Positions 42,638 to 50,253 of a DNA stretch of 64,000 bases are shown here, piece by piece. Source of the DNA: Helicobacteraceae bacterium (lineage in GTDB: Bacteria; Campylobacterota; Campylobacteria; Campylobacterales; SZUA-545). Positions within the stretch are counted from its first letter, which is position 1; each line of letters opens with the position of its first letter. Where the stretch lies: assembly GCA_031258155.1 (NCBI GenBank), contig JAIRNH010000019.1, positions 57,941-121,940 on the forward strand. Direction: 5' to 3'. The position numbers and the translations under genes were made by a program. The notes under the pieces are model-generated. The model worked only from the letters and a program-made list of their open reading frames with translations, had not been told where the DNA came from and did no database searches.

Positions 42638-43632
42638 TTTTAGCGATCGAGTCAAGCTGCGACGACAGCGCGATCGCGTTAATAGACAGGCAAAACCTCA
42701 ACGTCGTTTTTGAAGGCAAAACGTCGCAAAACGACGCGCATAAGCCATTTGGCGGCGTTGTTCCCGAACTCGCCGCAAGGCTTCACGCGGAAAATCTGCC
42801 CAAGCTCTTGGAGGGCGCAAAGCCTCATTTCCCTCAGGTCGAGGCGCTCGCGGTTACAAACGAACCCGGATTAACCGTCGCGCTCGCCGAAGGCGTTATA
42901 ATGGCTCAAGCGCTCTCTCTGGCGTTAAACAAGCCGATTTTGCCAATCAACCATATCAAAGGGCATATATATTCGCTTTTTATAGGTAAAGCCGACGATT
43001 TTCCTCTAAGCGCGGTTATGGTCAGCGGCGGGCATACGCTTATAATCGAAGCCGAAGATTTTGCTCGCGTAAGTCAGGCGGCGATCAGCCTTGACGACGC
43101 GTTTGGCGAGGCTTTTGACAAAGTGGCGAAAGCGCTGAGTTTAACCTATCCAAACGGCGCGGCGTTAGAGATCGCGGCGCGAAGCGGCGACGAGAATCGC
43201 TTTGATTTTCCGCTGCCGCTTAAAAACGATCCGCGTTTGGCGTTTAGTTTTTCAGGGCTTAAAAACAGCGTAAGGTTAGCGATCGAGTCGCAAAAAGCGA
43301 TCGACGGGCAAACAAAAGCCGATATAGCCGCCTCGTTTCAAAAAGCGGCTATCGCGCATCTTTTAGACAAAACGCGCCGCTATATGCAAAAAGCGCGTCC
43401 AAAAAAAATGGGGTTAATCGGCGGGGCGAGCGCCAATGCCGCGCTACGCGATCGTTTTGGCGCGCTATGCGGCGAATTTGATTGCGAGCCGCTGTTCGCG
43501 CCGATCGAGTATTGCGGCGATAACGCGGCGATGATAGCCAGAGCCGCTATCGACGCGTATGATCGCGGACTGTTTTGCGATCCGTCGGAGATTAAGATTC
43601 GATCGCGCGTTTTACTTAGCTACGCGAATTAA
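42634..43632 (+). CDS. tsaD: tRNA N6-adenosine threonylcarbamoyltransferase TsaD
   Basis: A 332-residue ASKHA-fold protein that transfers threonylcarbamoyl to A37 of ANN-decoding tRNAs (t6A). Motifs: ILAIESSCDDSAIA at the N-terminus, metal His pair in NHIKGHIYSL, VMVSGGHTLII, DDAFGEAFDKVAK, LAFSFSGLKNSVR and LIGGASANAALRDR. The start is GTG 42634, in a GTGA overlap with the EAL gene stop, and matches the family N-terminus; a longer in-frame ORF from 42478 runs inside the EAL gene and is not the real start. Essential in most bacteria. Confidence 0.96.
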   Translation: MILAIESSCDDSAIALIDRQNLNVVFEGKTSQNDAHKPFGGVVPELAARLHAENLPKLLEGAKPHFPQVEALAVTNEPGLTVALAEGVIMAQALSLALNKPILPINHIKGHIYSLFIGKADDFPLSAVMVSGGHTLIIEAEDFARVSQAAISLDDAFGEAFDKVAKALSLTYPNGAALEIAARSGDENRFDFPLPLKNDPRLAFSFSGLKNSVRLAIESQKAIDGQTKADIAASFQKAAIAHLLDKTRRYMQKARPKKMGLIGGASANAALRDRFGALCGEFDCEPLFAPIEYCGDNAAMIARAAIDAYDRGLFCDPSEIKIRSRVLLSYAN

Positions 43633-43676
43633 GCCTATTCGCTCTTTTGTTAAAATACGCCCAAGAAGGAGAAACC

Positions 43677-44507
43677 GTGCGCTTTTTATCGCTTTTTGTA
43701 TGTTTCGCGCTTGGCGCGTGCGCCCAAACGGTCAACGCGATTTCCGCGATCGCCGAAGGCGAGCCCATCACGCTTTACGAGATTGACGAGTTTGCCAAAA
43801 CAAAGAAAATATCGAAAGCCGAAGCGCTTGAGTATCTGATCGATTCGCGTTTGCGCGAGGCGAAAATTAAAGAGCTTGGAATAAGCGCGGACGAGGAGGA
43901 GATCGACGCTAGAATCGATCTTATAGCCAAGCGCAATAATCTTGACGCGCAGACGCTAAAAGAGGTTTTGATCCGTCGCGGCGCGGATTTTGACGGCTAC
44001 CGCGACGAGATAAAGGAGACGATTATAAACGAGAAAATAGCCGCGCAGGTTATAGGCGGCTCGCTAATACCCGTTTCGCAAGAGGAGATCGAGCGCTACT
44101 ACAACGCAAATCGAGAAAAATTCTCGCAACCTAGCGAAATCGTCGTTATACAATACGCCTCTAAAGACGAGCGCGCGCTTCGCGCCGCCGCGCAAAACCC
44201 AATGGCTGCCGATCCGGCGGTAACGACGGCGCGGCAGACGCTGAAATCAAGCGAGCTTAATCCTAGATTGCTTTCCGTGTTAATTCAAACGCCGATCGGT
44301 CGTTTTACGCCAATTTTTCCCGCCGCCGATCGTATGGTTACGCTTATGGTTAGAGAAAAGCGAGGAAGCGTTCCAATGCCGCTAGAGAGCGTCAAAGACG
44401 AGATTGGCGACGCGCTTCGCGCCGACTACGAAGCGCGATCGATCGACGATTACTTCGCCAAAGCCAGAGCCAAAGCGCATATTTCTATTATCCGCGAGCC
44501 AAAATAG
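43677..44507 (+). CDS. SurA-like periplasmic chaperone / peptidyl-prolyl isomerase
   Basis: A 276-residue exported protein. GTG 43677 is chosen: AGAAGGAG precedes it and the signal peptide (RFLSLFVCFALGACAQTVNA) follows at once. Cleavage may be after VNA; an LGAC sequence also permits lipidation, so the anchoring is unclear. The mature part opens IAEGEPITLYEIDEFA and the helical SurA_N region runs to about residue 150, then a parvulin-like part (SQPSEIVVIQYASKDERAL, and IGRFTPIFPAADRMVTLMV) to about 250. It resembles Campylobacter Cj1289, a SurA/PEB4-type outer-membrane protein chaperone. Lies 44 bp after tsaD. Confidence 0.8.
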   Translation: MRFLSLFVCFALGACAQTVNAISAIAEGEPITLYEIDEFAKTKKISKAEALEYLIDSRLREAKIKELGISADEEEIDARIDLIAKRNNLDAQTLKEVLIRRGADFDGYRDEIKETIINEKIAAQVIGGSLIPVSQEEIERYYNANREKFSQPSEIVVIQYASKDERALRAAAQNPMAADPAVTTARQTLKSSELNPRLLSVLIQTPIGRFTPIFPAADRMVTLMVREKRGSVPMPLESVKDEIGDALRADYEARSIDDYFAKARAKAHISIIREPK

Positions 44508-44610
44508 TTGTTTAACCCTCGCGCGGCAAGGGCGTTTTACTAACGCGGCGGCGTTTAAGAAAAGATTTTTACGCCGCGTTAAAGCAAAATGCCCTCGCAA
44601 GCGCGCTTAG

Positions 44611-44616
44611 TATAAA
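44611..44616 (+). promoter_or_regulatory. Possible -10 element (TATAAA) of tatBC
   Basis: TATAAAAT 26 bp before the tatB ATG, with AAAAGGA as the ribosome binding site between them. No -35 seen. Confidence 0.4.
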
Positions 44617-44641
44617 ATCAGGCGCGACAAAAGGATTGCGA

Positions 44642-44977
44642 ATGTTTGGAATGGGGCTTGGCGAGCTTTTGCTCGTCGCCGTCGTAGCGATAATTTTTTT
44701 AGGACCCGAAAAATTGCCGAGCGCTATGGTTAAAACGGCTAAGTTTTTTCGCGCGCTTAAAAAACATTTGAGCGAAGCCAAAACAGCCTTCGATCAGGAG
44801 ATAAATCTTAGCGAGCTTAAATCGGAAGCGCTGGAATATAAAGAAAAACTAACAAGCGAAGTTTCTAACGCGATCGATAAACCAAAAATAGACGAAACCT
44901 CCCGCGAGGTGCGCGATCTATTCGGCGATCTAACGACGAACGTCAAAAAAACCGAAAACGAGATAAAAAATGCTTGA
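44642..44977 (+). CDS. tatB: Twin-arginine translocase subunit TatB
   Basis: A 111-residue protein: short periplasmic N-terminus with a conserved Glu (FGMGLGELLLV), one membrane helix (about 8-22), the GPEKLP hinge and an amphipathic helix rich in Lys/Ala, then a charged tail. The length and the directly coupled tatC favour TatB over TatA; Glu in GELL and Pro in the hinge fit both. It hands folded, twin-arginine precursors to TatC. Start ATG 44642 follows AAGGA by seven bases. The 3' end overlaps tatC by 8 bp. No tatA is present in the window. Confidence 0.9.
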   Translation: MFGMGLGELLLVAVVAIIFLGPEKLPSAMVKTAKFFRALKKHLSEAKTAFDQEINLSELKSEALEYKEKLTSEVSNAIDKPKIDETSREVRDLFGDLTTNVKKTENEIKNA

Positions 44978-45695
44978 GGACCTAAAGCCTCATATAGCGG
45001 AGTTGCGAAACCGCCTTATTAAGATAATCGCCGCGCTTTTAGTCGGTTTTTTTATATGCTTTTATTTTTGGGAGCCCATACTAGCGTGGATCAGCCAGCC
45101 GTTAAAAGAGGCGCTTAACGAAAACGGCGAAGTGATCGCCTATCGAATGGGCGAACAATTTTTTACGGCGGTTCTCGTAAGTTTTTTCGCGGCGCTTCTG
45201 TTCTGTCTGCCGATCGTGTTTTATCAGATTTGGGCGTTTGTCGCGCCCGGACTTTACGACAACGAAAAACGTTTTGCCGCTCCGTTTGTGATCTGCGCCA
45301 CGGTTATGTTTCTTCTTGGAGCGGCTTTTGCCTACTATATCGTTTTTCCTTACGGTTTTCACTATCTTGTCAATTTTGGCGAAAGCATTGTCGTTTCCAA
45401 AATCAGCATAGGCGAATATCTTGGCTTTTTTCTTAGGCTTATCTTTGGTTTTGGGCTTTCTTTTGAGCTTCCCGTCGTCTGCTTTTTCTTAGCCAAAATC
45501 GGACTTATAGACGACGCGTCTTTAAGAGGGTTTTTTCGTTACGCGATCATAATCATCTTTATTATCGCCGCCATCTTAACTCCGCCGGACGTATTAACGC
45601 AATTTTTGATGGCGGTTCCTATGATTTTGTTATATGCGGTTTCGATTTTTATCGTAAGAGCGGTTAATCCCGCGCCTAAAAAAGAGCAAAACTGA
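44970..45695 (+). CDS. tatC: Twin-arginine translocase subunit TatC
   Basis: A 241-residue polytopic protein with six membrane segments, receptor core of the Tat export system. Motifs: HIAELRNRLIKII at the N-terminus (the conserved signal-peptide-binding loop), PLKEAL, the FWAFVAPGLYDNEKR-type segment (here IWAFVAPGLYDNEKRF), the AFAYYIVFPYGFHYLVNF helix, and GFGLSFELPV with the functional Glu. Ends with ILTPPDVLTQFLMAVPMILL. Overlaps tatB, and its TGA overlaps a CTG that may start queA. Confidence 0.97.
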   Translation: MLEDLKPHIAELRNRLIKIIAALLVGFFICFYFWEPILAWISQPLKEALNENGEVIAYRMGEQFFTAVLVSFFAALLFCLPIVFYQIWAFVAPGLYDNEKRFAAPFVICATVMFLLGAAFAYYIVFPYGFHYLVNFGESIVVSKISIGEYLGFFLRLIFGFGLSFELPVVCFFLAKIGLIDDASLRGFFRYAIIIIFIIAAILTPPDVLTQFLMAVPMILLYAVSIFIVRAVNPAPKKEQN

Positions 45696-45724
45696 GCTTT
45701 CTGTTAGCCGATTACGACTACGAT

Positions 45725-46705
45725 TTGCCCGAACATATGATCGCGCAAACGCCGATCGAGCCGCGTTCAAACGCGAAACTGCTAGTTTATGATCGCAAAG
45801 GCGATCGCGTCGCTCATACTATCGCGGCGAATCTATGCGATTTTATTTCGCCAAACCACGCGGTTATCTTTAATAACAGTCGAGTGTTTAAGGCTAGGCT
45901 TTTGGGTAAAAAACAAAGCGGAGGCAAGATCGAGGCGTTAATAACAAAGGGTAGCCAAGAGGGGGTATGGGCGCTAATCAAAGGCAAAGTAAGCGCCGCG
46001 ACGCGGTTAATTTTTGACGGCGATTTGAGCGCCGAAGTTTTACGCGCGCAGAGCAACGGGGATCGACTTTTGAGATTTTACGAGGCGAACGAGGCGATAG
46101 GCTTTTCAAGACTTATAGAGATAATCGAGCAGATCGGCAAAACTCCCCTGCCGCCATATATCAAACGCGCCGCTAACGATCGCGACGCGACGAGGTATCA
46201 GAGTTGTTTCGCGAAAGTTTTAGGCAGCGTCGCCGCGCCCACCGCCTCTTTGCATTTCGATCCGCCTCTTTTAGAGCGCGTCAGATCGCGGCACAGGTGG
46301 GCTGAAATTACGCTCCACATAGGGCTTGGCACTTTCAAAGGCGTTGAAACGGACGATATACGCAATCACGTAATGCACCGCGAATGTTACGCGATTACTC
46401 CCGCCGCGCGAGAGATAATCGATTCCGACGCGCCAATTCTCGCGATCGGCACAACCGCCGCGCGGACGATCGAGTATTATGTAAGAACTAGGAAAATCGG
46501 CGGCGAATGCGATCTGTTTTTATATCCCGATAATCCTCCGCGCCGAACTAACGCGCTACTAACCAACTTCCATCTGCCTAAATCGACGCTATTTATGCTT
46601 GTCTGTTCGCTTATCGGCGTTGGAAAAGCAAAAGAGTTATACGCAATCGCAATCAAAAACGACTATCGCTTCTATAGCTACGGCGACGCTATGCTAATTT
46701 TATGA
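45725..46705 (+). CDS. queA: S-adenosylmethionine:tRNA ribosyltransferase-isomerase
   Basis: A 326-residue (or 337 with the upstream start) enzyme that transfers the ribosyl part of SAM to preQ1 in tRNA, making epoxyqueuosine. Motifs: PEHMIAQTPIEPRSNAKLLV, VIFNNSRVFKARL, TPLPPYIKR, SVAAPTASLHF and LHIGLGTFKGVETDDI, then IAIGTTAARTIE, all family hallmarks. The TTG at 45725 is the first standard start, but family members begin about ten residues earlier with an 'LxDYDYxLP' segment. That segment (LLADYDYDLPE) is present in frame upstream, from a CTG at 45692 that overlaps the tatC stop as CTGA. Translation from CTG is therefore likely; I list the conventional start. Confidence 0.94.
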   Translation: MPEHMIAQTPIEPRSNAKLLVYDRKGDRVAHTIAANLCDFISPNHAVIFNNSRVFKARLLGKKQSGGKIEALITKGSQEGVWALIKGKVSAATRLIFDGDLSAEVLRAQSNGDRLLRFYEANEAIGFSRLIEIIEQIGKTPLPPYIKRAANDRDATRYQSCFAKVLGSVAAPTASLHFDPPLLERVRSRHRWAEITLHIGLGTFKGVETDDIRNHVMHRECYAITPAAREIIDSDAPILAIGTTAARTIEYYVRTRKIGGECDLFLYPDNPPRRTNALLTNFHLPKSTLFMLVCSLIGVGKAKELYAIAIKNDYRFYSYGDAMLIL

Positions 46706-46746
46706 TATTATGCGAAAAAGCTATAAAATCGGCGCGGCGCTATCGA

Positions 46747-47745
46747 TTAACCAGATTGCTTAAAGTTTTCTTGGCTATGAATTGTGCTTGCGAGCTGACC
46801 GCAAGCGGCGTTTATGCGTTTGCCGCGCGAATCTCTTACGGTCGCCTCCAAACCGCTGTTTTGCAAACTATCCTTGAAACGCAAAAGCCGCTTCTTATCA
46901 ATAGGCGCTATAGCGCCGCTCGTTTGGTTATACTCTAATAAATTGATCATCGCGTTTTCGCCGCTAAACCATTCGGACAATCTCTTTATGTCCGAAGCGT
47001 TATCGTTTATCCCGCGCAATAGCAGATAAGCTACAACCAGCTTCCTATTATGCCGTTTTGAATACGACAGAGCGGCTTTAACCGTCTCGTTTATATCCTC
47101 GTTGCGCATGCCTGGCATAAGATAATCCCTAACCTTTTGCGTCGTGGCGTGCAAAGATAGTATCAACTGAATTTTTATGTGTTCCTCTCGTATTTTCTTT
47201 AACTGTTTTATCGCCCCCGCCGTTGAAATACTAATACCGTCGGTGGGGAAATCAAGCCCGTTTCTATCCCTTAAAATATGAATTGCTTTTATCAGCGCGT
47301 CGTAGTTAAATAGCGGCTCGCCTATGCCCATAAATACGATTCTATTTACGCGCTCTTTTAAGCAGATAATCTGCTGAACGATCTCGCCCGCGCTCAGGTT
47401 TCTTATTAAGCCGTTTTTGCCCGATTCGCAAAATATACATCTTACGGGGCAGCCAACTTGAACGCTTACGCACGCGCTAACGCCCGTTCTGCGTTGAATG
47501 CAGACGCTTTCAATATACCTACTATCAAAAAGCTCAAAGACGTATTTCTTTGTCCGCGCGTCTTTGATCGCATTCTTTATCCATATAGAGCGGGCTTTTA
47601 TAGCGGAGGCGTTTTTGTATAGACGCGAATATAGCGATTTGGCGTCGTTTTCGCCGACGCGCGCGCTAATTTCGTCGTAGGTAAAACTAAAGGGATCGCT
47701 AACAATATCCGCGATCGAGATTTGATCGCCATGAACGTTTTTCAT
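46747..47745 (-). CDS. RlmN/Cfr-family radical SAM RNA methyltransferase
   Basis: A 332-residue radical SAM enzyme of the RlmN/Cfr group, which methylate A2503 of 23S rRNA (and tRNA A37 for RlmN). The [4Fe-4S] motif CxxxCxxC is CPVRCIFC; the first mechanistic Cys sits seven residues before it (ACVSVQVGC), and the second is in INAACGQL near the C-terminus, so all catalytic Cys are in place. Also MGIGEPLFNYDAL and SLHATTQKVRDYLMPG. The flanking sequence (SVQVGCPVRC for the usual 'SSQvGC...C', and short length) is rather diverged, so a paralogue with another target is possible. Convergent with queA, 41 bp apart. Confidence 0.85.
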   Translation of the reverse strand: MKNVHGDQISIADIVSDPFSFTYDEISARVGENDAKSLYSRLYKNASAIKARSIWIKNAIKDARTKKYVFELFDSRYIESVCIQRRTGVSACVSVQVGCPVRCIFCESGKNGLIRNLSAGEIVQQIICLKERVNRIVFMGIGEPLFNYDALIKAIHILRDRNGLDFPTDGISISTAGAIKQLKKIREEHIKIQLILSLHATTQKVRDYLMPGMRNEDINETVKAALSYSKRHNRKLVVAYLLLRGINDNASDIKRLSEWFSGENAMINLLEYNQTSGAIAPIDKKRLLRFKDSLQNSGLEATVRDSRGKRINAACGQLASTIHSQENFKQSG

Positions 47746-47880
47746 AATTGACCTTCGGAGCTGTAAAACGCCTTCCTCGCATGCGAAGCCCCAATTCGAG
47801 ATTTACGAGAAAAGTCGTTAAAAATCAACTATAAAAAAAACTTCATGCCTCCATTGTAACCGCTACTTGCTTAGGGTCGG

Positions 47881-48165
47881 CTATAGGATATGCAAGATCG
47901 CCTTATGCGATCGCAGGGAGTCAAAAAAGGCGAGCCGCTCGTTTTCATCTAAGACGATAACGCTCAGCTTCATACTGACAAAGCCGCCCTTCGAGCTTTT
48001 ACGCGACGGGGCGAGCGTATGTTTTTTGCCGTTAAGCGCGTTTAACGTCGCTTCGCAAATAGCGTTTTCGTCGCGCCCGATCAAATGATAGCTCCACTCG
48101 CAGGGATAGGTTATTTTTGGTTTTTGGTTTAGATCGTAGCCGCTATTTTTATTTTTGCCGTTCAC
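47881..48165 (-). CDS. DUF493 (YbeD/HP0495-like) protein
   Basis: A 94-residue protein fitting the DUF493 family, small ferredoxin-like alpha/beta folds of unknown, possibly regulatory, role. Pattern seen: PKITYPCEWSYHLIGRDENA (family: 'i.yPc.w.ykvig'), SRKSSKGGFVSMKLSVIV and ERLAFFDSLRSHKAIL. It starts at GTG 48165, in a GTGA overlap with the upstream 72-residue ORF, so the pair is translationally coupled. Confidence 0.82.
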   Translation of the reverse strand: MNGKNKNSGYDLNQKPKITYPCEWSYHLIGRDENAICEATLNALNGKKHTLAPSRKSSKGGFVSMKLSVIVLDENERLAFFDSLRSHKAILHIL

Positions 48166-48380
48166 TTTGCCGCCCTTGATCGCCTAAGCGCGTCGGCGCT
48201 TTTGCTTTCGAGTTTTAAGTCGGATATAACCGTCGTTTTATCGTTCGCTTTCAGTATATCGCGCGCGATCAAAACTCCAACGCCCGTTTGAGCGTTTAGT
48301 TTAACCGTTTTCGCGCGCCCGTTAATAGCCGTATCCAACGGATTTAAGCGATCTTGGCGTTTCTCGCGGCGGTTACGCAA
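48162..48380 (-). CDS. Small basic protein of unknown function
   Basis: A 72-residue ORF with TTG start at 48380, GAGG ten bases upstream, and a stop overlapping the DUF493 start (GTGA). The sequence is Arg-rich at the N-terminus (RNRREKRQDR) and then more regular (TAINGRAKTVKLNAQTGVGV...), consistent with a small folded domain. I recognise no family. Its position between a membrane-protein gene (13 bp upstream) and DUF493, with coupling on the downstream side, supports it being real. Confidence 0.5.
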   Translation of the reverse strand: MRNRREKRQDRLNPLDTAINGRAKTVKLNAQTGVGVLIARDILKANDKTTVISDLKLESKSADALRRSRAAK

Positions 48381-48393
48381 GGCGGTTTTGCCT

Positions 48394-49119
48394 CTACGCT
48401 ACGAGCGCCTGCGCGGCGCGATAGAGCGTTAAAGCGCCCATAACTATCACAAAAACCGCCGCGATTTTCGCCGTCCAAGCGCGAAACTTAAGGTTTACCA
48501 AAACGCCCGCGAACAACCCGATCGCAAACAGCGACGGCGCGCTCGCCAAACCAAAAGCCGCCATAGCGCCCGCCGTTTTAATAGCGCTCGAAGCGTTAAG
48601 CGCCATAGCTATCGCCGCGTAAACCATACCGCATGGAATTAATCCGTTAAGAACGCCGATCAGATAAAAACTTGCCATATTTGTCGAGGAGATCAGCGCG
48701 CCGAAGGTTCGTCTGTATAGCGCCGAGCGTATCAGCGCGCCGTTTTCAAAAAACGCGAGCAAACGCGATCCAAAGAACAGCGCCAAGCCGATCGCGATCA
48801 AAACCGCGCCCAAAAATAGGGAAAAGATCGCTTTCGCGCTTGGCGAGGGCGTTAACAGCGAACCAAGCAACCCAAAAAACAAGCCGAGCAGAGCATACGA
48901 GCTAGTCCGCCCTAGCGCGTAAAACAGATGGGAGGCAATCTGCCTAAGTTTGCTAGCGCCGTTTAGTTTCGCGCCCGCGTAAGCGACGACAATCGGCGCG
49001 CACATGCCGATACAGTGTCCAAACGAAGCGGCAAGCCCAAGCGCGATAACGCCCCAAAGCGAGAAATCCGCGCTCATAACTTCGCTCATTACGTGATGCG
49101 TCGAGTGATCCAAAACCAA
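48394..49119 (-). CDS. UreH/TauE-SafE-like membrane protein (cytochrome/metal-handling family)
   Basis: A 241-residue protein with six hydrophobic segments. The first helix carries LAASFGHCIGMCAPIVVAYA, the 'GHC.GMCgP' motif of the UreH_2 / sulfite exporter-like family (PF13386 type) often found near cytochrome oxidase or copper transport genes. A second signature is NGLIPCGMVYAA in the fourth segment. The Cys pair may bind a metal or act in thiol chemistry. Probable role: metal or thiol transport for cytochrome maturation, inferred only. The start may be TTG 49119 or TTG 49113; AAAGG is better spaced for 49113. Confidence 0.8.
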   Translation of the reverse strand: MVLDHSTHHVMSEVMSADFSLWGVIALGLAASFGHCIGMCAPIVVAYAGAKLNGASKLRQIASHLFYALGRTSSYALLGLFFGLLGSLLTPSPSAKAIFSLFLGAVLIAIGLALFFGSRLLAFFENGALIRSALYRRTFGALISSTNMASFYLIGVLNGLIPCGMVYAAIAMALNASSAIKTAGAMAAFGLASAPSLFAIGLFAGVLVNLKFRAWTAKIAAVFVIVMGALTLYRAAQALVA

Positions 49120-49267
49120 ACCTTTGTCTCAAAATCGCGCGCATTCTAACAAACCCGCGCAAAATCGCCGCGCGACCACTCGATTTAGCGCCGCATATCG
49201 CCCGCGCAAACAAAACGGCAAGCGCGATCGCGATCGGTTTTGATTCGGTCTTTTACGCGCGGCGACG

Positions 49268-49402
49268 GACTAGCCGATCTCTACGATACGATCAAGCGCC
49301 AACCGGCAAGAGGATCGCGCGCGATCAGTAAAACGCCGACGCGATCTAGCAGCGAAAGGCGAAACGGGCGGTTTCGTCGTCTAAAACCGCGTTAGATTAT
49401 AC
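49268..49402. repeat. Decayed duplicate of the ABC ATPase gene 3' end
   Basis: This 135-bp stretch copies 49404-49533, the last 43 codons of the ABC gene. Shared blocks are ACTAGCCGATCTCTACGATA (20 bases exact, continuing CGATC), CCAACCGGCAA, and GATCAGTAAAACGCCGACG extending to GCGATCTAGCAGCGAAA; a 3-base gap and scattered changes occur between. It lies directly downstream of the stop, head to tail with the original. It does not encode anything intact. Confidence 0.8.
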
Positions 49403-49405
49403 GAA

Positions 49406-49972
49406 CTAGCCGATCTCTACGATACGATCCGCACACCAACCGGCAATAGAGAGATCGTGCGTGATCAGTAAAACGCCGACGCGATCTAGCAGCGAAACAA
49501 GTAGTTTCATTACCTCAAGTTGCGTCAGATTATCAAGCGCGCTAGTCGGCTCGTCGGCGAGAATCAATTCGGGCTTCATAAGCAAGGCGCGCAGGATCGA
49601 CGCTCTTTGAAGCTGCCCGCCGCTTAATTCGTGCGGTTTGCGACTTAGCAAAGCGTAATCGATCGCCAGATTTTCGCAAAGCGCGGGCGCGTCGTCGAGC
49701 GGCGCGCAGTCGGCGATCTGATTTGCGATCGAGTAAGTAGGGTGAAAGGAGCTATACGGGTCTTGAAATATCCAGCTAAAACGCGCGGCTTTGATCGTTC
49801 CTTTTTTAGGTTTTAGTCGCCTCGCGATCAACTCCAAAAGCGTGGATTTGCCGCTACCGCTAGGTCCCGCTAACGCGACGACTTCGCCTTTGGCGATCGC
49901 TAAATCAAACCCGTTAAAAAGCGTTCGTTCGCCGTCGTATCCAAACTCCAAATCCCTTATTTCAAGCGTCAT
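49406..49972 (-). CDS. ABC transporter ATP-binding protein (oligopeptide/nickel type), short
   Basis: A 188-residue ATPase with Walker A GPSGSGKSTL (about 37), Q-loop FQDPYSSFHP, signature LSGGQLQRASI, Walker B LILADEP, the D-loop SALD and H-loop THD. The FQDPYSSFHP form is typical of DppF/OppF/NikE proteins, but those are about 260-320 residues with a C-terminal solute-class domain; this one stops just after the H-loop. No permease or binding protein gene is nearby. It overlaps the tautomerase gene by 11 bp. The terminus duplicated downstream suggests that the 3' end was rebuilt; whether the protein still works is unclear. Confidence 0.85.
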   Translation of the reverse strand: MTLEIRDLEFGYDGERTLFNGFDLAIAKGEVVALAGPSGSGKSTLLELIARRLKPKKGTIKAARFSWIFQDPYSSFHPTYSIANQIADCAPLDDAPALCENLAIDYALLSRKPHELSGGQLQRASILRALLMKPELILADEPTSALDNLTQLEVMKLLVSLLDRVGVLLITHDLSIAGWCADRIVEIG

Positions 49973-50174
49973 TATCCGTTTCCGCTTTGTCCAGATCGCT
50001 CAAAATCGTTTCGCCTTTAGCCCAATTTTCGCGCTCCACCTCGTCAAAAACAATATAGCAGGACGGTTTTGGCTTATTCGCCACGCGCTCCATCGTCTCG
50101 CTAAACGCTTTGGCGATCGCTCGCTTTTGCTCGATCGTAAGTTTTGAGGCTACCCTAACGTTGATATACGGCAT
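49962..50174 (-). CDS. 4-oxalocrotonate tautomerase-like protein
   Basis: A 70-residue member of the tautomerase superfamily. After Met removal the catalytic Pro1 is N-terminal (PYINVRVASKLTIEQKRAIA), and the pattern KAFSETMERV then PSCYIVFDEVERENWAKG matches the family (usual '...v.i.e.....w...g'). Most likely a general keto-enol tautomerase; substrate unknown. Overlaps the ABC gene downstream by 11 bp. Confidence 0.85.
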   Translation of the reverse strand: MPYINVRVASKLTIEQKRAIAKAFSETMERVANKPKPSCYIVFDEVERENWAKGETILSDLDKAETDNDA

Positions 50175-50253
50175 ATTCCGCCTCCGCTAAGTAATAATTA
50201 ACGTTCGCTTCATGGTAAGCAAACGCGGTAAAATTCTAGCGATTTTAACCCGC

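Noticed and set aside
43559..43786. 75-codon ORF across the tsaD end and SurA-like start
   Set aside because: Overlaps two well-supported genes in another frame and has Arg-rich shadow composition.
46702..46938. 78-codon plus-strand ORF after queA
   Set aside because: Antisense to the 3' end of the RlmN-like gene, which has clear motifs.
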